Positions 22,363 through 31,459 of a stretch of DNA of 64,000 bases are shown here, piece after piece. The stretch comes from Prochlorococcus sp. AG-402-I20 (GTDB lineage Bacteria > Cyanobacteriota > Cyanobacteriia > PCC-6307 > Cyanobiaceae): contig QCHY01000004.1 in assembly GCA_003216975.1 (NCBI GenBank), positions 42,002 through 106,001 on the forward strand. Direction: 5' to 3'. A program made the translations under genes and the position numbers. Every line of letters starts with the position of its first letter. Position 1 is the first letter of the stretch. A model generated the notes under the pieces. The model worked only from the letters and a program-made list of their open reading frames with translations, was not told where the DNA came from and searched no databases.

Positions 22363-23250
22363 TTAAGAAATAATCAATGGTGATAATAAAATTACTATAT
22401 AAAATACAATTGCAGGCGTAAATAAATAGCTATCTATTCGATCAAGAATTCCTCCATGACCAGGTAAAAAATTACCTGAATCTTTTAGTCCTGCATTCCT
22501 CTTTAACATCGATTCTGTAAGGTCTCCAACCAATGAAAATAAAGCGACTAAAACACCAATAAATATTCCAATTAATATTCCAAACTCCCATCTAAGAAGG
22601 TATCCAAAATATGCTCCTATTAATATTGAAAATATTAATCCACCAATAACACCCTCTATTGTTTTAGAAGGCGAAATTGGGGATAAAGAGTGATTACCAA
22701 ACTTCTTACCAATAAAATAAGAGCCTATATCAAATCCAACGATCATAAAACATGTGGAAAAAGTGATTAACATTCCAAAAGTAATAGATGACGACCAATC
22801 AGTGGGAATCAAATTGAAGTTATTTGTTAAATCAGTCTCTATAAGGTTTCTTAACTTAATCCAATGACTTGGTAAAAAACCTAAATAAAATAATCCGAAT
22901 ATTGATGCTGCCACATCTGCAATAGAACCAGTAACAGGCTGGAGTAATAACCAACCACAAATAGCAGCACCAGATAATGGCAAAATAGCATCAGATATTT
23001 CAATTGATATATATCCCTGAGAAGATAATTGCGTGAAGAAAAGTAATATTTGGCAAGCCAACAATGTGGTCTTAGTAGCAGGTCTTATCCCTGTAAATTC
23101 TGCCATACGAAAAAACTCTAGAAGAGCTAAATGAACAATTAAACTTATTGAAATAGAAAACCACCAATCGCCAAGAGAGACTATTAAAAAACCAAAAGCT
23201 CCAACAATAAGTCCACTTAATAATCTCTTTTTAGATACAGTTAAAAACAT
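22363..23250 (-). CDS. cdsA: Phosphatidate cytidylyltransferase
   Basis: Multi-TM protein with C-terminal signature SLVGDLTESMLKRNAGLKDSGNFLPGHGGILDRIDS. Confidence 0.95.
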   Translation of the reverse strand: MFLTVSKKRLLSGLIVGAFGFLIVSLGDWWFSISISLIVHLALLEFFRMAEFTGIRPATKTTLLACQILLFFTQLSSQGYISIEISDAILPLSGAAICGWLLLQPVTGSIADVAASIFGLFYLGFLPSHWIKLRNLIETDLTNNFNLIPTDWSSSITFGMLITFSTCFMIVGFDIGSYFIGKKFGNHSLSPISPSKTIEGVIGGLIFSILIGAYFGYLLRWEFGILIGIFIGVLVALFSLVGDLTESMLKRNAGLKDSGNFLPGHGGILDRIDSYLFTPAIVFYIVILLSPLIIS

Positions 23251-23347
23251 TAAATTAGATGATAAATATATAGCTTTCTCTTAAAAAACATACTTTAAAG
23301 GGGTATTAATAATAATTTTATTATAGCTGATGAGTAGATATTTTTAA

Positions 23348-24742
23348 TCAAGAAATAACTCTTACAAAATCAGAAATTTGTTCTGGCCAAAAGCATTTTT
23401 GCTCTATCAACCAATCAACACGAGCTTCGTCCAAAATCTCACCAGGAATTAATAAAGGGATTCCAGGAGGATAAGGGCAAACCATCTCAACAGAAATTCT
23501 TCCTATGGCATCCTGTAGATATACTTTTTCAAAACTAGATCCCCAGCAGCAAGAAAATGGCTTGTATGGCTTAGAAACGATACTAAAAGGTGGCCTTTTG
23601 AAAAAACTAGGTTTTTGTCGACCAAACGATTTAAGGGTTTCATTCCAAATTCTTACAAATCTTTTTCCTAATCTCTTATGAGATGACAGCCCAAGGCAAA
23701 AAGTTAATGTTCCTGGTTCAGCCAATTCTCCAATTATTCTATTTTTAATAAAGCTTTTATCCACCTCAATACCACTCAAACCATATCTTGATGTATGCAG
23801 AATGATTCTTAACGGATCACTATTTTTAAGAAGAGGAACGTCTTTATGAATCAAAAAATCTTTTAATAACTCAGCTTCTTCTATCCGGGATTTTAATTTC
23901 TTTAGCGCTTTAGATTCAAAAAGTTCCTTTATTGAACTTTCGCAGGAAGCTAACAACAAAGAACTTGGGCTTGAAGTTTGAAGCAGCTCAATACTTCTCT
24001 CTATTTTAAATGGATCAACCTTTTCACCTTGCGACCATAAAACTGCACATTGAACTAATCCTGGTGCAGATTTATGAAGAGAATGAACAACAAGATCTGC
24101 TCCAAAAGATATAGCAGACTTAGGCAAATCTGGTCTTATTTGACTAATTAGATATGCGCCATGTGCCTCATCAACCAAAACAGGCAAAGAATGTGAATGA
24201 ATCTCCTGAATCAGAGATTCCATATCTGCAGAATACCCTTGATATGTTGGGTTAACTAAGACTACTGCCGCTATATCATCTTCAAGTTCTTTTGCTTTTT
24301 TAAAAACCCTCTGAAGCCATTTTCTATCAAAAACAGAGGCATGTCCTCTATCGGTTAAATAAGGGACATCAAAAAGTAATGGTATTAAGCCTCCAAACAG
24401 GCATGCCTGAATACAACTCTTATGTACATTCCTTGGCATGAGAACAGCTTGACCAGGACTAGCTAGAGCAAGCAATGAACTTTGAAGTAAACCCGTAGCC
24501 CCGTTAACTCCATACCAGCATCTATCAACTCCCACTTCATAAGCAGAAGATTTTTGACTTTCAGCTATTGCTCCTTCACTAATCAAAGGGCCACCAATCT
24601 CAAAAAGCTCAGGCAAATCCCAAATACCGGGTCTTAGCTTCAGTAATCTTTTAATCTTTTTCGGGAGAGCATTTCCTCTTCCATGTGCAGGTAAGAAAAG
24701 ATTTTCGCCTCTACTAGCAGAAAGCAAGTTTACAAGCCCCAT
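23348..24742 (-). CDS. Orn/Lys/Arg decarboxylase family PLP enzyme
   Basis: VLVDEAHGAYL and VHSLHKSAPGLVQ (PLP lysine); LPAHGRGNALP N-terminus. Confidence 0.88.
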   Translation of the reverse strand: MGLVNLLSASRGENLFLPAHGRGNALPKKIKRLLKLRPGIWDLPELFEIGGPLISEGAIAESQKSSAYEVGVDRCWYGVNGATGLLQSSLLALASPGQAVLMPRNVHKSCIQACLFGGLIPLLFDVPYLTDRGHASVFDRKWLQRVFKKAKELEDDIAAVVLVNPTYQGYSADMESLIQEIHSHSLPVLVDEAHGAYLISQIRPDLPKSAISFGADLVVHSLHKSAPGLVQCAVLWSQGEKVDPFKIERSIELLQTSSPSSLLLASCESSIKELFESKALKKLKSRIEEAELLKDFLIHKDVPLLKNSDPLRIILHTSRYGLSGIEVDKSFIKNRIIGELAEPGTLTFCLGLSSHKRLGKRFVRIWNETLKSFGRQKPSFFKRPPFSIVSKPYKPFSCCWGSSFEKVYLQDAIGRISVEMVCPYPPGIPLLIPGEILDEARVDWLIEQKCFWPEQISDFVRVIS

Positions 24743-24842
24743 AGCATAAAAGGATTACCTAAAATCAATCTAGTTAACTTAATCAGTAAGCAAATGAAAA
24801 GAACTTCTTAGGGGGGTCGCTAATAGAACTTATGATGGAATA

Positions 24843-26489
24843 ATGAAATACGATTTCAAAAGAGATTTAATCTGGCTAATTTCAAGGCCATGGATATTGG
24901 TGCCTAGATTTATTCAGATAGTTGGAGCAATATCACTTCTTTTAGCAAGACTTATTTTTCAAGGTTCAAGCAATGACGAAAAAACTCAAAAGAATTTAGC
25001 TAAATTTTTACTTAAGACACTTATTGGTCTTGGCCCTTGCTTTATTAAAGTAGGACAAGCACTTTCAACTAGGCCAGATCTAATAAGGAAAGATTGGCTG
25101 GAAGAATTAACAAACCTACAAGATAATTTACCCTCATTTTCTCACAAAAAAGCACTTGAAATTATTGAAAATGAACTAGGCAGACCAGCAAAAGAACTTT
25201 TTGAAGACTTCCCATCTAATCCAATAGCCTCAGCAAGTCTTGGTCAAGTTTATAAAGCAAAGTTAACTAGCAATTATTGGGTAGCAGTAAAAGTTCAGAG
25301 GCCTCATCTGATTTTTAATATTAGAAGGGATATCGTGATAATAAAAATACTTGGTGTTCTTAGTGCTCCCATACTTCCATTAAATCTTGGGTTTGGATTA
25401 GGTGAAATAATAGATGAGTTTGGAAGAAGTTTATTTGACGAAGTTGATTACAAAAAAGAAGCTAATAATGCTAAAAAATTTTCTAACCTATTTCACTCTA
25501 ACAAGTCAGTAACTATACCAAAAGTAGAAAAACATTTATCATCTGTAAAAGTGTTAACCACAAGTTGGATTGATGGTACAAAATTAAAAGATAGAAATGA
25601 ATTAGTTCTAAACAACTTAAATCCATCAAAAATTATTAGAACTGGAGTTATTAGTGGCATACAGCAATTATTGGAATTTGGATACTTTCATGCAGACCCT
25701 CATCCAGGAAATATGTTTGCGCTTGAAGGTCATAATGGTGAATTAGGAAATATAGCTTATGTAGATTTTGGAATGATGGATTCAATTTCAGAGAAAGATA
25801 GATTAACTCTTACTGGTGCAATTGTTCACCTAATCAATAATGACTTTCATGCTGTTGCAAAAGATTTTCAAAAACTAGGATTTTTAAATGAAGAACAAGA
25901 CCTTAAGCCTCTAATACCTGTGTTGAAAGAAGTACTTGGAAGTGCAATAGGTAAAGATGTATCATCTTTTAATTTCAAAGAAATTACTAATAAATTCTCC
26001 GAATTAATGTTTGATTACCCCTTTAGGGTCCCCGCAAGATTTGCTTTGATTATAAGAGCAGTAATAAGTCAAGAAGGACTTGCTCTTCGATTAGACCCTG
26101 ATTTCAAAATCATAGATTTAGCCTATCCTTATGTAGCAAAAAGATTACTTACTTCAGATACTAGTGAAATGATAAATATATTATTAGACGTTATATTTGA
26201 TCAAAATGGTCACATAAGAGTTGAGCGGATAGAAAATTTATTTGATGTCCTAGTTCAAGACTCAAGCACACCTGCAAAAGAGCTGATTCCAGTTGCAGGA
26301 GCAGGTCTAAAACTCTTAACTAGTTCTAGAGGCTCATTAATAAGAAAAAACTTACTAATGAGTATTATTAAAGATGATAGAATAGATACAAAAGATATGA
26401 AGCAATTAATCAAACTTGTCAGAAAAACATTTAATCCTCTAAGAATGGCTTCAGGTCTAACAAAACAAAACAAAACACAAGTTGCATAG
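24843..26489 (+). CDS. ubiB: ABC1/UbiB family kinase-like protein
   Basis: GPCFIKVGQALSTRPDL, PIASASLGQVYKA, FHADPHPGNMF, YVDFGMM. Confidence 0.93.
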   Translation: MKYDFKRDLIWLISRPWILVPRFIQIVGAISLLLARLIFQGSSNDEKTQKNLAKFLLKTLIGLGPCFIKVGQALSTRPDLIRKDWLEELTNLQDNLPSFSHKKALEIIENELGRPAKELFEDFPSNPIASASLGQVYKAKLTSNYWVAVKVQRPHLIFNIRRDIVIIKILGVLSAPILPLNLGFGLGEIIDEFGRSLFDEVDYKKEANNAKKFSNLFHSNKSVTIPKVEKHLSSVKVLTTSWIDGTKLKDRNELVLNNLNPSKIIRTGVISGIQQLLEFGYFHADPHPGNMFALEGHNGELGNIAYVDFGMMDSISEKDRLTLTGAIVHLINNDFHAVAKDFQKLGFLNEEQDLKPLIPVLKEVLGSAIGKDVSSFNFKEITNKFSELMFDYPFRVPARFALIIRAVISQEGLALRLDPDFKIIDLAYPYVAKRLLTSDTSEMINILLDVIFDQNGHIRVERIENLFDVLVQDSSTPAKELIPVAGAGLKLLTSSRGSLIRKNLLMSIIKDDRIDTKDMKQLIKLVRKTFNPLRMASGLTKQNKTQVA

Positions 26490-26538
26490 ATGAATTTTAT
26501 AAAATATAATATCAAAAAATCTAATAGAAATTGAAAAC

Positions 26539-26997
26539 ATGCTGAATATCAATATTCAAAAAATAATTACATTTATTGCATATAGTACAGATGATGCAAA
26601 TTTAGAAAGAATAGATGAATTTATTTCCGAGTATCAACAAATAAAGCCAATTGAAGACCCTATTTTTTGGTTGTCTTGTGGTGCATTTATTTGTCTGATG
26701 TCTGGATTAATATTTGCCGACATAATGAAATCTAAACTAAATAATTGGACAACAAAGAAGATATCGCCTACACCTCTTGAAAACCCTAGAACAATTTCAA
26801 GTTGGTTTTCATTCTTCACTGGTCTAACAATTATTTTCGTAAGTGCCTTAAGCATAATAAACTTTTCTATTATTAAGTCTCTAATATTTTCTTCAATAAT
26901 CTCAATACTTTTTGGCATAAGCATGTGGAAAGCTATTAAAGATTTATTAACCCAAGTAGAAGCGGGAACAGTTAAAGAGATAGATGAATTTTTCTAA
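26539..26997 (+). CDS. Hypothetical membrane protein
   Basis: Intact 152 aa ORF with three hydrophobic segments. Confidence 0.6.
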   Translation: MLNINIQKIITFIAYSTDDANLERIDEFISEYQQIKPIEDPIFWLSCGAFICLMSGLIFADIMKSKLNNWTTKKISPTPLENPRTISSWFSFFTGLTIIFVSALSIINFSIIKSLIFSSIISILFGISMWKAIKDLLTQVEAGTVKEIDEFF

Positions 26998-27077
26998 TAA
27001 AAAAAATATTATATCTATTGCATTTTTTAGTAAACCTAATAAAAAAATGAATATAAAAAATATCTTTCTTATAAATA

Positions 27078-27791
27078 ATGACACTTAATAGATTACAAAA
27101 GATAATATCTGACTCTGGTCTTTTATCAAGACGGAAAGCTGACCTACTAATAAAACAAGGCAGAGTAACATTAAATGGTAGACTAGCTATTCTGGGGGAG
27201 AAAGCAGACCCTATTTCTGATCATATTTTAGTTGACGGTAAAGATTTACCTAAGAAGTTAAATCATAAAGTTTTTCTATTAAATAAACCTTATGGTGTAA
27301 TATCTAGCTGCCAAGATAATCATGGAAGGAAAACAATTTTAAGTTTAATTCCATCATACTTACGTCATGGAATGCACCCTGTGGGAAGATTAGATTTTGA
27401 TAGCAGAGGAGCAATTCTATTGACTAATAATGGAGACTTAACACTAAGACTTACTCATCCAAAATACTCCCACACAAAAACATATTTAGTTTGGGTAAGT
27501 GGTCAGCCAAGTCAATCGATATTAGATAAGTGGAGAAAAGGAATTTTACTTGATGGCAAAATGACAATACCAGCGAAAATAGAAATTTTGAATAAAGCTA
27601 ATCGAAAGACTCTTCTCAAAGTCATTCTAAAAGAAGGTCGCTATCGCCAAATTCGTAGAATAGCAAATCTCATTGGACATCCAGTTCAAGACTTGCAAAG
27701 GACGTCAATATCTAATATAAACTTAAATGGACTAAAAGAAGGTAAATGGAGAGAGCTAAAAAAAGAGGAATGGATTTCATTTATTAATTAA
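27078..27791 (+). CDS. 16S/23S rRNA pseudouridine synthase, RsuA/RluB family
   Basis: S4 domain N-terminus LSRRKADLLIKQGRVTLNG; GRLDFDSRGAILLTNNGDL; EGRYRQIRRI. Confidence 0.92.
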   Translation: MTLNRLQKIISDSGLLSRRKADLLIKQGRVTLNGRLAILGEKADPISDHILVDGKDLPKKLNHKVFLLNKPYGVISSCQDNHGRKTILSLIPSYLRHGMHPVGRLDFDSRGAILLTNNGDLTLRLTHPKYSHTKTYLVWVSGQPSQSILDKWRKGILLDGKMTIPAKIEILNKANRKTLLKVILKEGRYRQIRRIANLIGHPVQDLQRTSISNINLNGLKEGKWRELKKEEWISFIN

Positions 27792-27805
27792 AATATTAGC
27801 ATTTT

Positions 27806-28330
27806 ATGGCTTTAAACTTTACCATTAAAAAATCCTCCTCAGACTTATCAGATGTAACAGATACATCTGATTCTGATAATAATTTTTCTGAAGCAATTAA
27901 TTTATTTAAAATTCAAAGAAAGAAAACTGGGATTTCATTAGAGCAATTATCAAAGGAGACAAAGATTTCGAGAAATGTATTAATAGCTATTGAAAATGGA
28001 TGGAAAAAATATTTACCAGAAAAGACTTATTTAATTTCAATGATCAAAATTCTTGAGGTTAAACTCAATTTGGATACTGGAAGTTTAAAAGGTTTAATAG
28101 CCCGAAAAGATACTCTTAATAAGATATCTAGGTTTAAATTTAATTTTATCAATATAGACTTTCTTAATAGCTGGATAGGAAGTTTATTGTATATTATTTT
28201 TATGCTTTTATCTATATTAGCTCTTAATAGTCAACAGAAATATCTTATAAAAATAAATAGTGTTTCGACTGAGCCAATAATTATTGAAGAGACTTCCAAA
28301 AACAATGTGAATATAATTAATAATCAATAA
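27806..28330 (+). CDS. RodZ-like helix-turn-helix membrane protein lacking a large periplasmic domain
   Basis: XRE-type HTH (GISLEQLSKETKISRNVLIAIENG) followed by one TM segment and only a short tail. Confidence 0.75.
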   Translation: MALNFTIKKSSSDLSDVTDTSDSDNNFSEAINLFKIQRKKTGISLEQLSKETKISRNVLIAIENGWKKYLPEKTYLISMIKILEVKLNLDTGSLKGLIARKDTLNKISRFKFNFINIDFLNSWIGSLLYIIFMLLSILALNSQQKYLIKINSVSTEPIIIEETSKNNVNIINNQ

Positions 28331-29838
28331 GAACATTTATTTTTTCTTTTGTTTGCTATTGCTAAATCACCATATCTTTTTAAAGCTTCTTGAATCTTCG
28401 AATCATCTCTTGACAATCTCCATGACCAATTATTTTTTATTGTGCCAGGTTTATTTAATCGAGAGCTATCATCAAGATTTAATAAATCTTGCATAGGCGC
28501 TATAAATAATTTGGCTTTAGTTTCCATGCCCATTCGAATCAATTCCCAAGAAGTGAAACTCTCATAATCAAGAATCCTTTCTCTGATTTGTTCTTTTCTT
28601 TCTTGATTCATCTCTCTCCACCATCCTTGAGAAGTTGAATTATCATGAGTTCCCGTATAAACAATCCAATTTTCATCTTTAATATTCTCTGGCAAATAGG
28701 AGTTATCTAGATTCCCATCAAAAGCAAATTGAAGTATCTTCATTCCTGCTAATTCATAGTCATCGCGTAACTTTTCAACTTTTGCTGTTATGAGTCCTAA
28801 GTCTTCAGCAACTAAAGGAAGCGTACCACTGCAATCTTTCTTGATTAAACCTAGTATCTCTTTCCCAGGGGAAGGTAACCAAAAGCCATTCTCAGCTGTT
28901 TTATCTTTACCAGGAATTGCCCAAAAAGCTTCAAGGGCACGAAAATGATCAAGACGTAAGAAGTCAACCTGTTCGAGATGTCTTGAAATTCTTTTTCTCC
29001 ACCATCTGAATTTACTAGCTTTGTGCCTACTCCAACGATAAACAGGGTTCCCCCAAAGCTGCCCGGTTTTAGAGAAATAATCAGGCGGTACTCCGCTTTG
29101 AAGGAATGTATCTGAATTACTTAAAATAGAAAATAATGATCTATTACTCCATACATCAGCACTATCTTTTGATACATAAAAAGGGACGTCTCCAAATAAA
29201 AGAATATCCAGATTTTTTGCAAGTTTCCTGATTGATTTCCATTGCCTGTCTAAATGCCATTGGAGCAGATTATGGCCTAACAATTCTCTCTCATTATTTT
29301 TTTTCCAATTTGCTAATTCGTTCTTATCCCGAACTGCATATTTATCTGGCCATTCCCACCATGGAAGATCCTTGTATTGAATTTTTAGTTCCATAAATAT
29401 GGAATGGTCTTCTAACCAAAATTGCCTTGAGCACCATATTTCAAATTCTTCTTGAATAGTTCTATTCTGTTTGTCCCAATAATCAACCAAAGAAGAACGT
29501 AAGAAATTAACTTTTGAATTAGCTAATTGAAAATCAACTCTCTTATCTAAACAATCATTTTCAGAAGAAGATTTTTCATGGTTATTAGCTAAAAAACCAT
29601 CTCTCACTAAATCATTTTGATCAAGAAACCATGGGTTAAAAGCAAAACTTGATGGAGAACTATAAGGAGAACCAAATGAATCGGTGGGAGCAAGAGGTAA
29701 AAATTGCCAAACTCCTATCCCAGATGCAGAAAGGTCATTAAGCCATACTCGAGCAGGATTACCAAAACTACCGCAGAAAGGACTCTCAGGTAATGAGGTC
29801 GGATGAAGAAGGATTCCTGAATTTCTTTCCAATTTCAC
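28324..29838 (-). CDS. malQ: 4-alpha-glucanotransferase
   Basis: SGILLHPTSLPESPFCGSFG, LRLDHFRALEAFWAIP, VAEDLGLIT, YTGTHDNST. Confidence 0.95.
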   Translation of the reverse strand: MKLERNSGILLHPTSLPESPFCGSFGNPARVWLNDLSASGIGVWQFLPLAPTDSFGSPYSSPSSFAFNPWFLDQNDLVRDGFLANNHEKSSSENDCLDKRVDFQLANSKVNFLRSSLVDYWDKQNRTIQEEFEIWCSRQFWLEDHSIFMELKIQYKDLPWWEWPDKYAVRDKNELANWKKNNERELLGHNLLQWHLDRQWKSIRKLAKNLDILLFGDVPFYVSKDSADVWSNRSLFSILSNSDTFLQSGVPPDYFSKTGQLWGNPVYRWSRHKASKFRWWRKRISRHLEQVDFLRLDHFRALEAFWAIPGKDKTAENGFWLPSPGKEILGLIKKDCSGTLPLVAEDLGLITAKVEKLRDDYELAGMKILQFAFDGNLDNSYLPENIKDENWIVYTGTHDNSTSQGWWREMNQERKEQIRERILDYESFTSWELIRMGMETKAKLFIAPMQDLLNLDDSSRLNKPGTIKNNWSWRLSRDDSKIQEALKRYGDLAIANKRKNKCSY

Positions 29839-30192
29839 TTTTTGTTATCTCTAAAAAATACTAAAGAAAAAATAATAATTCTATTTTTTATTAAAATCAA
29901 AATGGATTCCATTGTAAAATGGTAAATCTTTTTCTTAAAAATCAAAAAAAATAAATTTAATAATTATATTTTAACAAATCTATCAATAATCTAATCATTT
30001 ATATTAGAGAAACTAAATTTTTTCTTTTTTATAAAACAAAATCCTTAATCTATTTCTTTCCAATAAAACATTATCTTTTTGAACAGCTTAATACGATTTA
30101 AAGAATCAGAAATAAGATCCATTTTGAGATTATATATTTTTTATTGCAAACAAACTCTTGCTTGCAAAGCCCCAAATTCCTATCAATCTCTC

Positions 30193-30247
30193 TTTAACTG
30201 AAAGTTTTAAGCAAAATTCCAGTTAAAAATCGTTAAGCATTTAACTG
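30193..30247. promoter_or_regulatory. Candidate alternative-hairpin element upstream of prs
   Basis: TTTAACTG (30193-30200), CAGTTAAA (30220-30227), TTTAACTG (30240-30247): the middle segment can pair with either flank. Confidence 0.4.
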
Positions 30248-30453
30248 AAGTCAAATTATTAATGTTTTCAAAAGAAAATTCTTTAGAAGAAATTCTTTTA
30301 GTCAACCAGCCCAAACAGAAGACAGGGCAATGATTTTTTGTTTTAAAAAAGAGATTTAAATCTTATAAGGAAAAATTTAAAAAAGCTTTTAGATGATCAT
30401 GGATCAACATAACGTTAGATTGGTAAATATTATTTTTTGCTTGCGTTGGAACC

Positions 30454-31449
30454 GTGACCAGTTTTATCACTGCAGCGCATCCTGAGTCTACTAGTCTCAA
30501 GCATGACACTAATAGGCTCAGATTAATTAGTGGGACTTCAAATACAGCATTAGCAAAAGAAATTGCAACTTATATGGGGATAACAAATGTCCCTCTGGTT
30601 TCAAAAAGGTTTGCAGATGGAGAACTCTATGTTCAAATCCAACAATCAATTAGAGGGTGTGATGTTTTTCTTATACAACCAACCTGTGCTCCAGTTAATG
30701 ACAGCTTAATGGAGCTTATGATCATGGTGGATGCATGCAAAAGAGCATCTGCCAGACAAATCACAGCTGTAATTCCATACTTTGGTTACGCCAGAGCAGA
30801 CAGAAAGACAGCAGGAAGAGAGTCAATAACTGCGAAACTAACCGCAAATATTCTTGTCAAATCAGGCGTAGATAGGGTACTAGCAATGGATTTACATTCG
30901 GCGCAAATCCAAGGCTATTTCGATATTCCCTGCGATCACATATATGGTTCACCTGTTTTAGTTGATTATCTATCAACTATGAAACTTGATGAAATAGTCG
31001 TCGTTTCACCAGATGTAGGCGGTGTAGCCAGAGCAAGAGCTTTTGCTAAGCAAATGCAGGACTCACCACTAGCAATAATTGACAAACGTCGCTCAGGACA
31101 TAATGTTGCCGAAAGCCTCACAGTTATTGGGGAGGTCTCTGGCAAAACGGCAATATTGATTGACGACATGATTGACACTGGAGGTACTATTTGCGCAGGA
31201 GCTGAATTGCTAAGGAAAGAGGGTGCAAAAAAAGTTATTGCCTGCGCATCTCATGCTGTTTTCTCTCCACCTGCATACGAGAGACTTTCAAAAGAAGGCC
31301 TTTTTGAACAAGTTATAGTCACTAATAGTATTCCAGTTCCTAATAATTTAGATTTCTCACAACTCAAGGTCTTGTCAGTTGCAAACATGCTTGGAGAAGC
31401 TATTTGGAGAATTCATGAAGAAAGCTCTGTTAGCTCAATGTTCAGGTGA
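30454..31449 (+). CDS. prs: Ribose-phosphate pyrophosphokinase (GTG start)
   Basis: RFADGELYVQIQQSIRGCDVFLIQPT, PYFGYARADRK, ILIDDMIDTGGTI. Confidence 0.96.
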   Translation: MTSFITAAHPESTSLKHDTNRLRLISGTSNTALAKEIATYMGITNVPLVSKRFADGELYVQIQQSIRGCDVFLIQPTCAPVNDSLMELMIMVDACKRASARQITAVIPYFGYARADRKTAGRESITAKLTANILVKSGVDRVLAMDLHSAQIQGYFDIPCDHIYGSPVLVDYLSTMKLDEIVVVSPDVGGVARARAFAKQMQDSPLAIIDKRRSGHNVAESLTVIGEVSGKTAILIDDMIDTGGTICAGAELLRKEGAKKVIACASHAVFSPPAYERLSKEGLFEQVIVTNSIPVPNNLDFSQLKVLSVANMLGEAIWRIHEESSVSSMFR

Positions 31450-31459
31450 TTTTCTAAAT

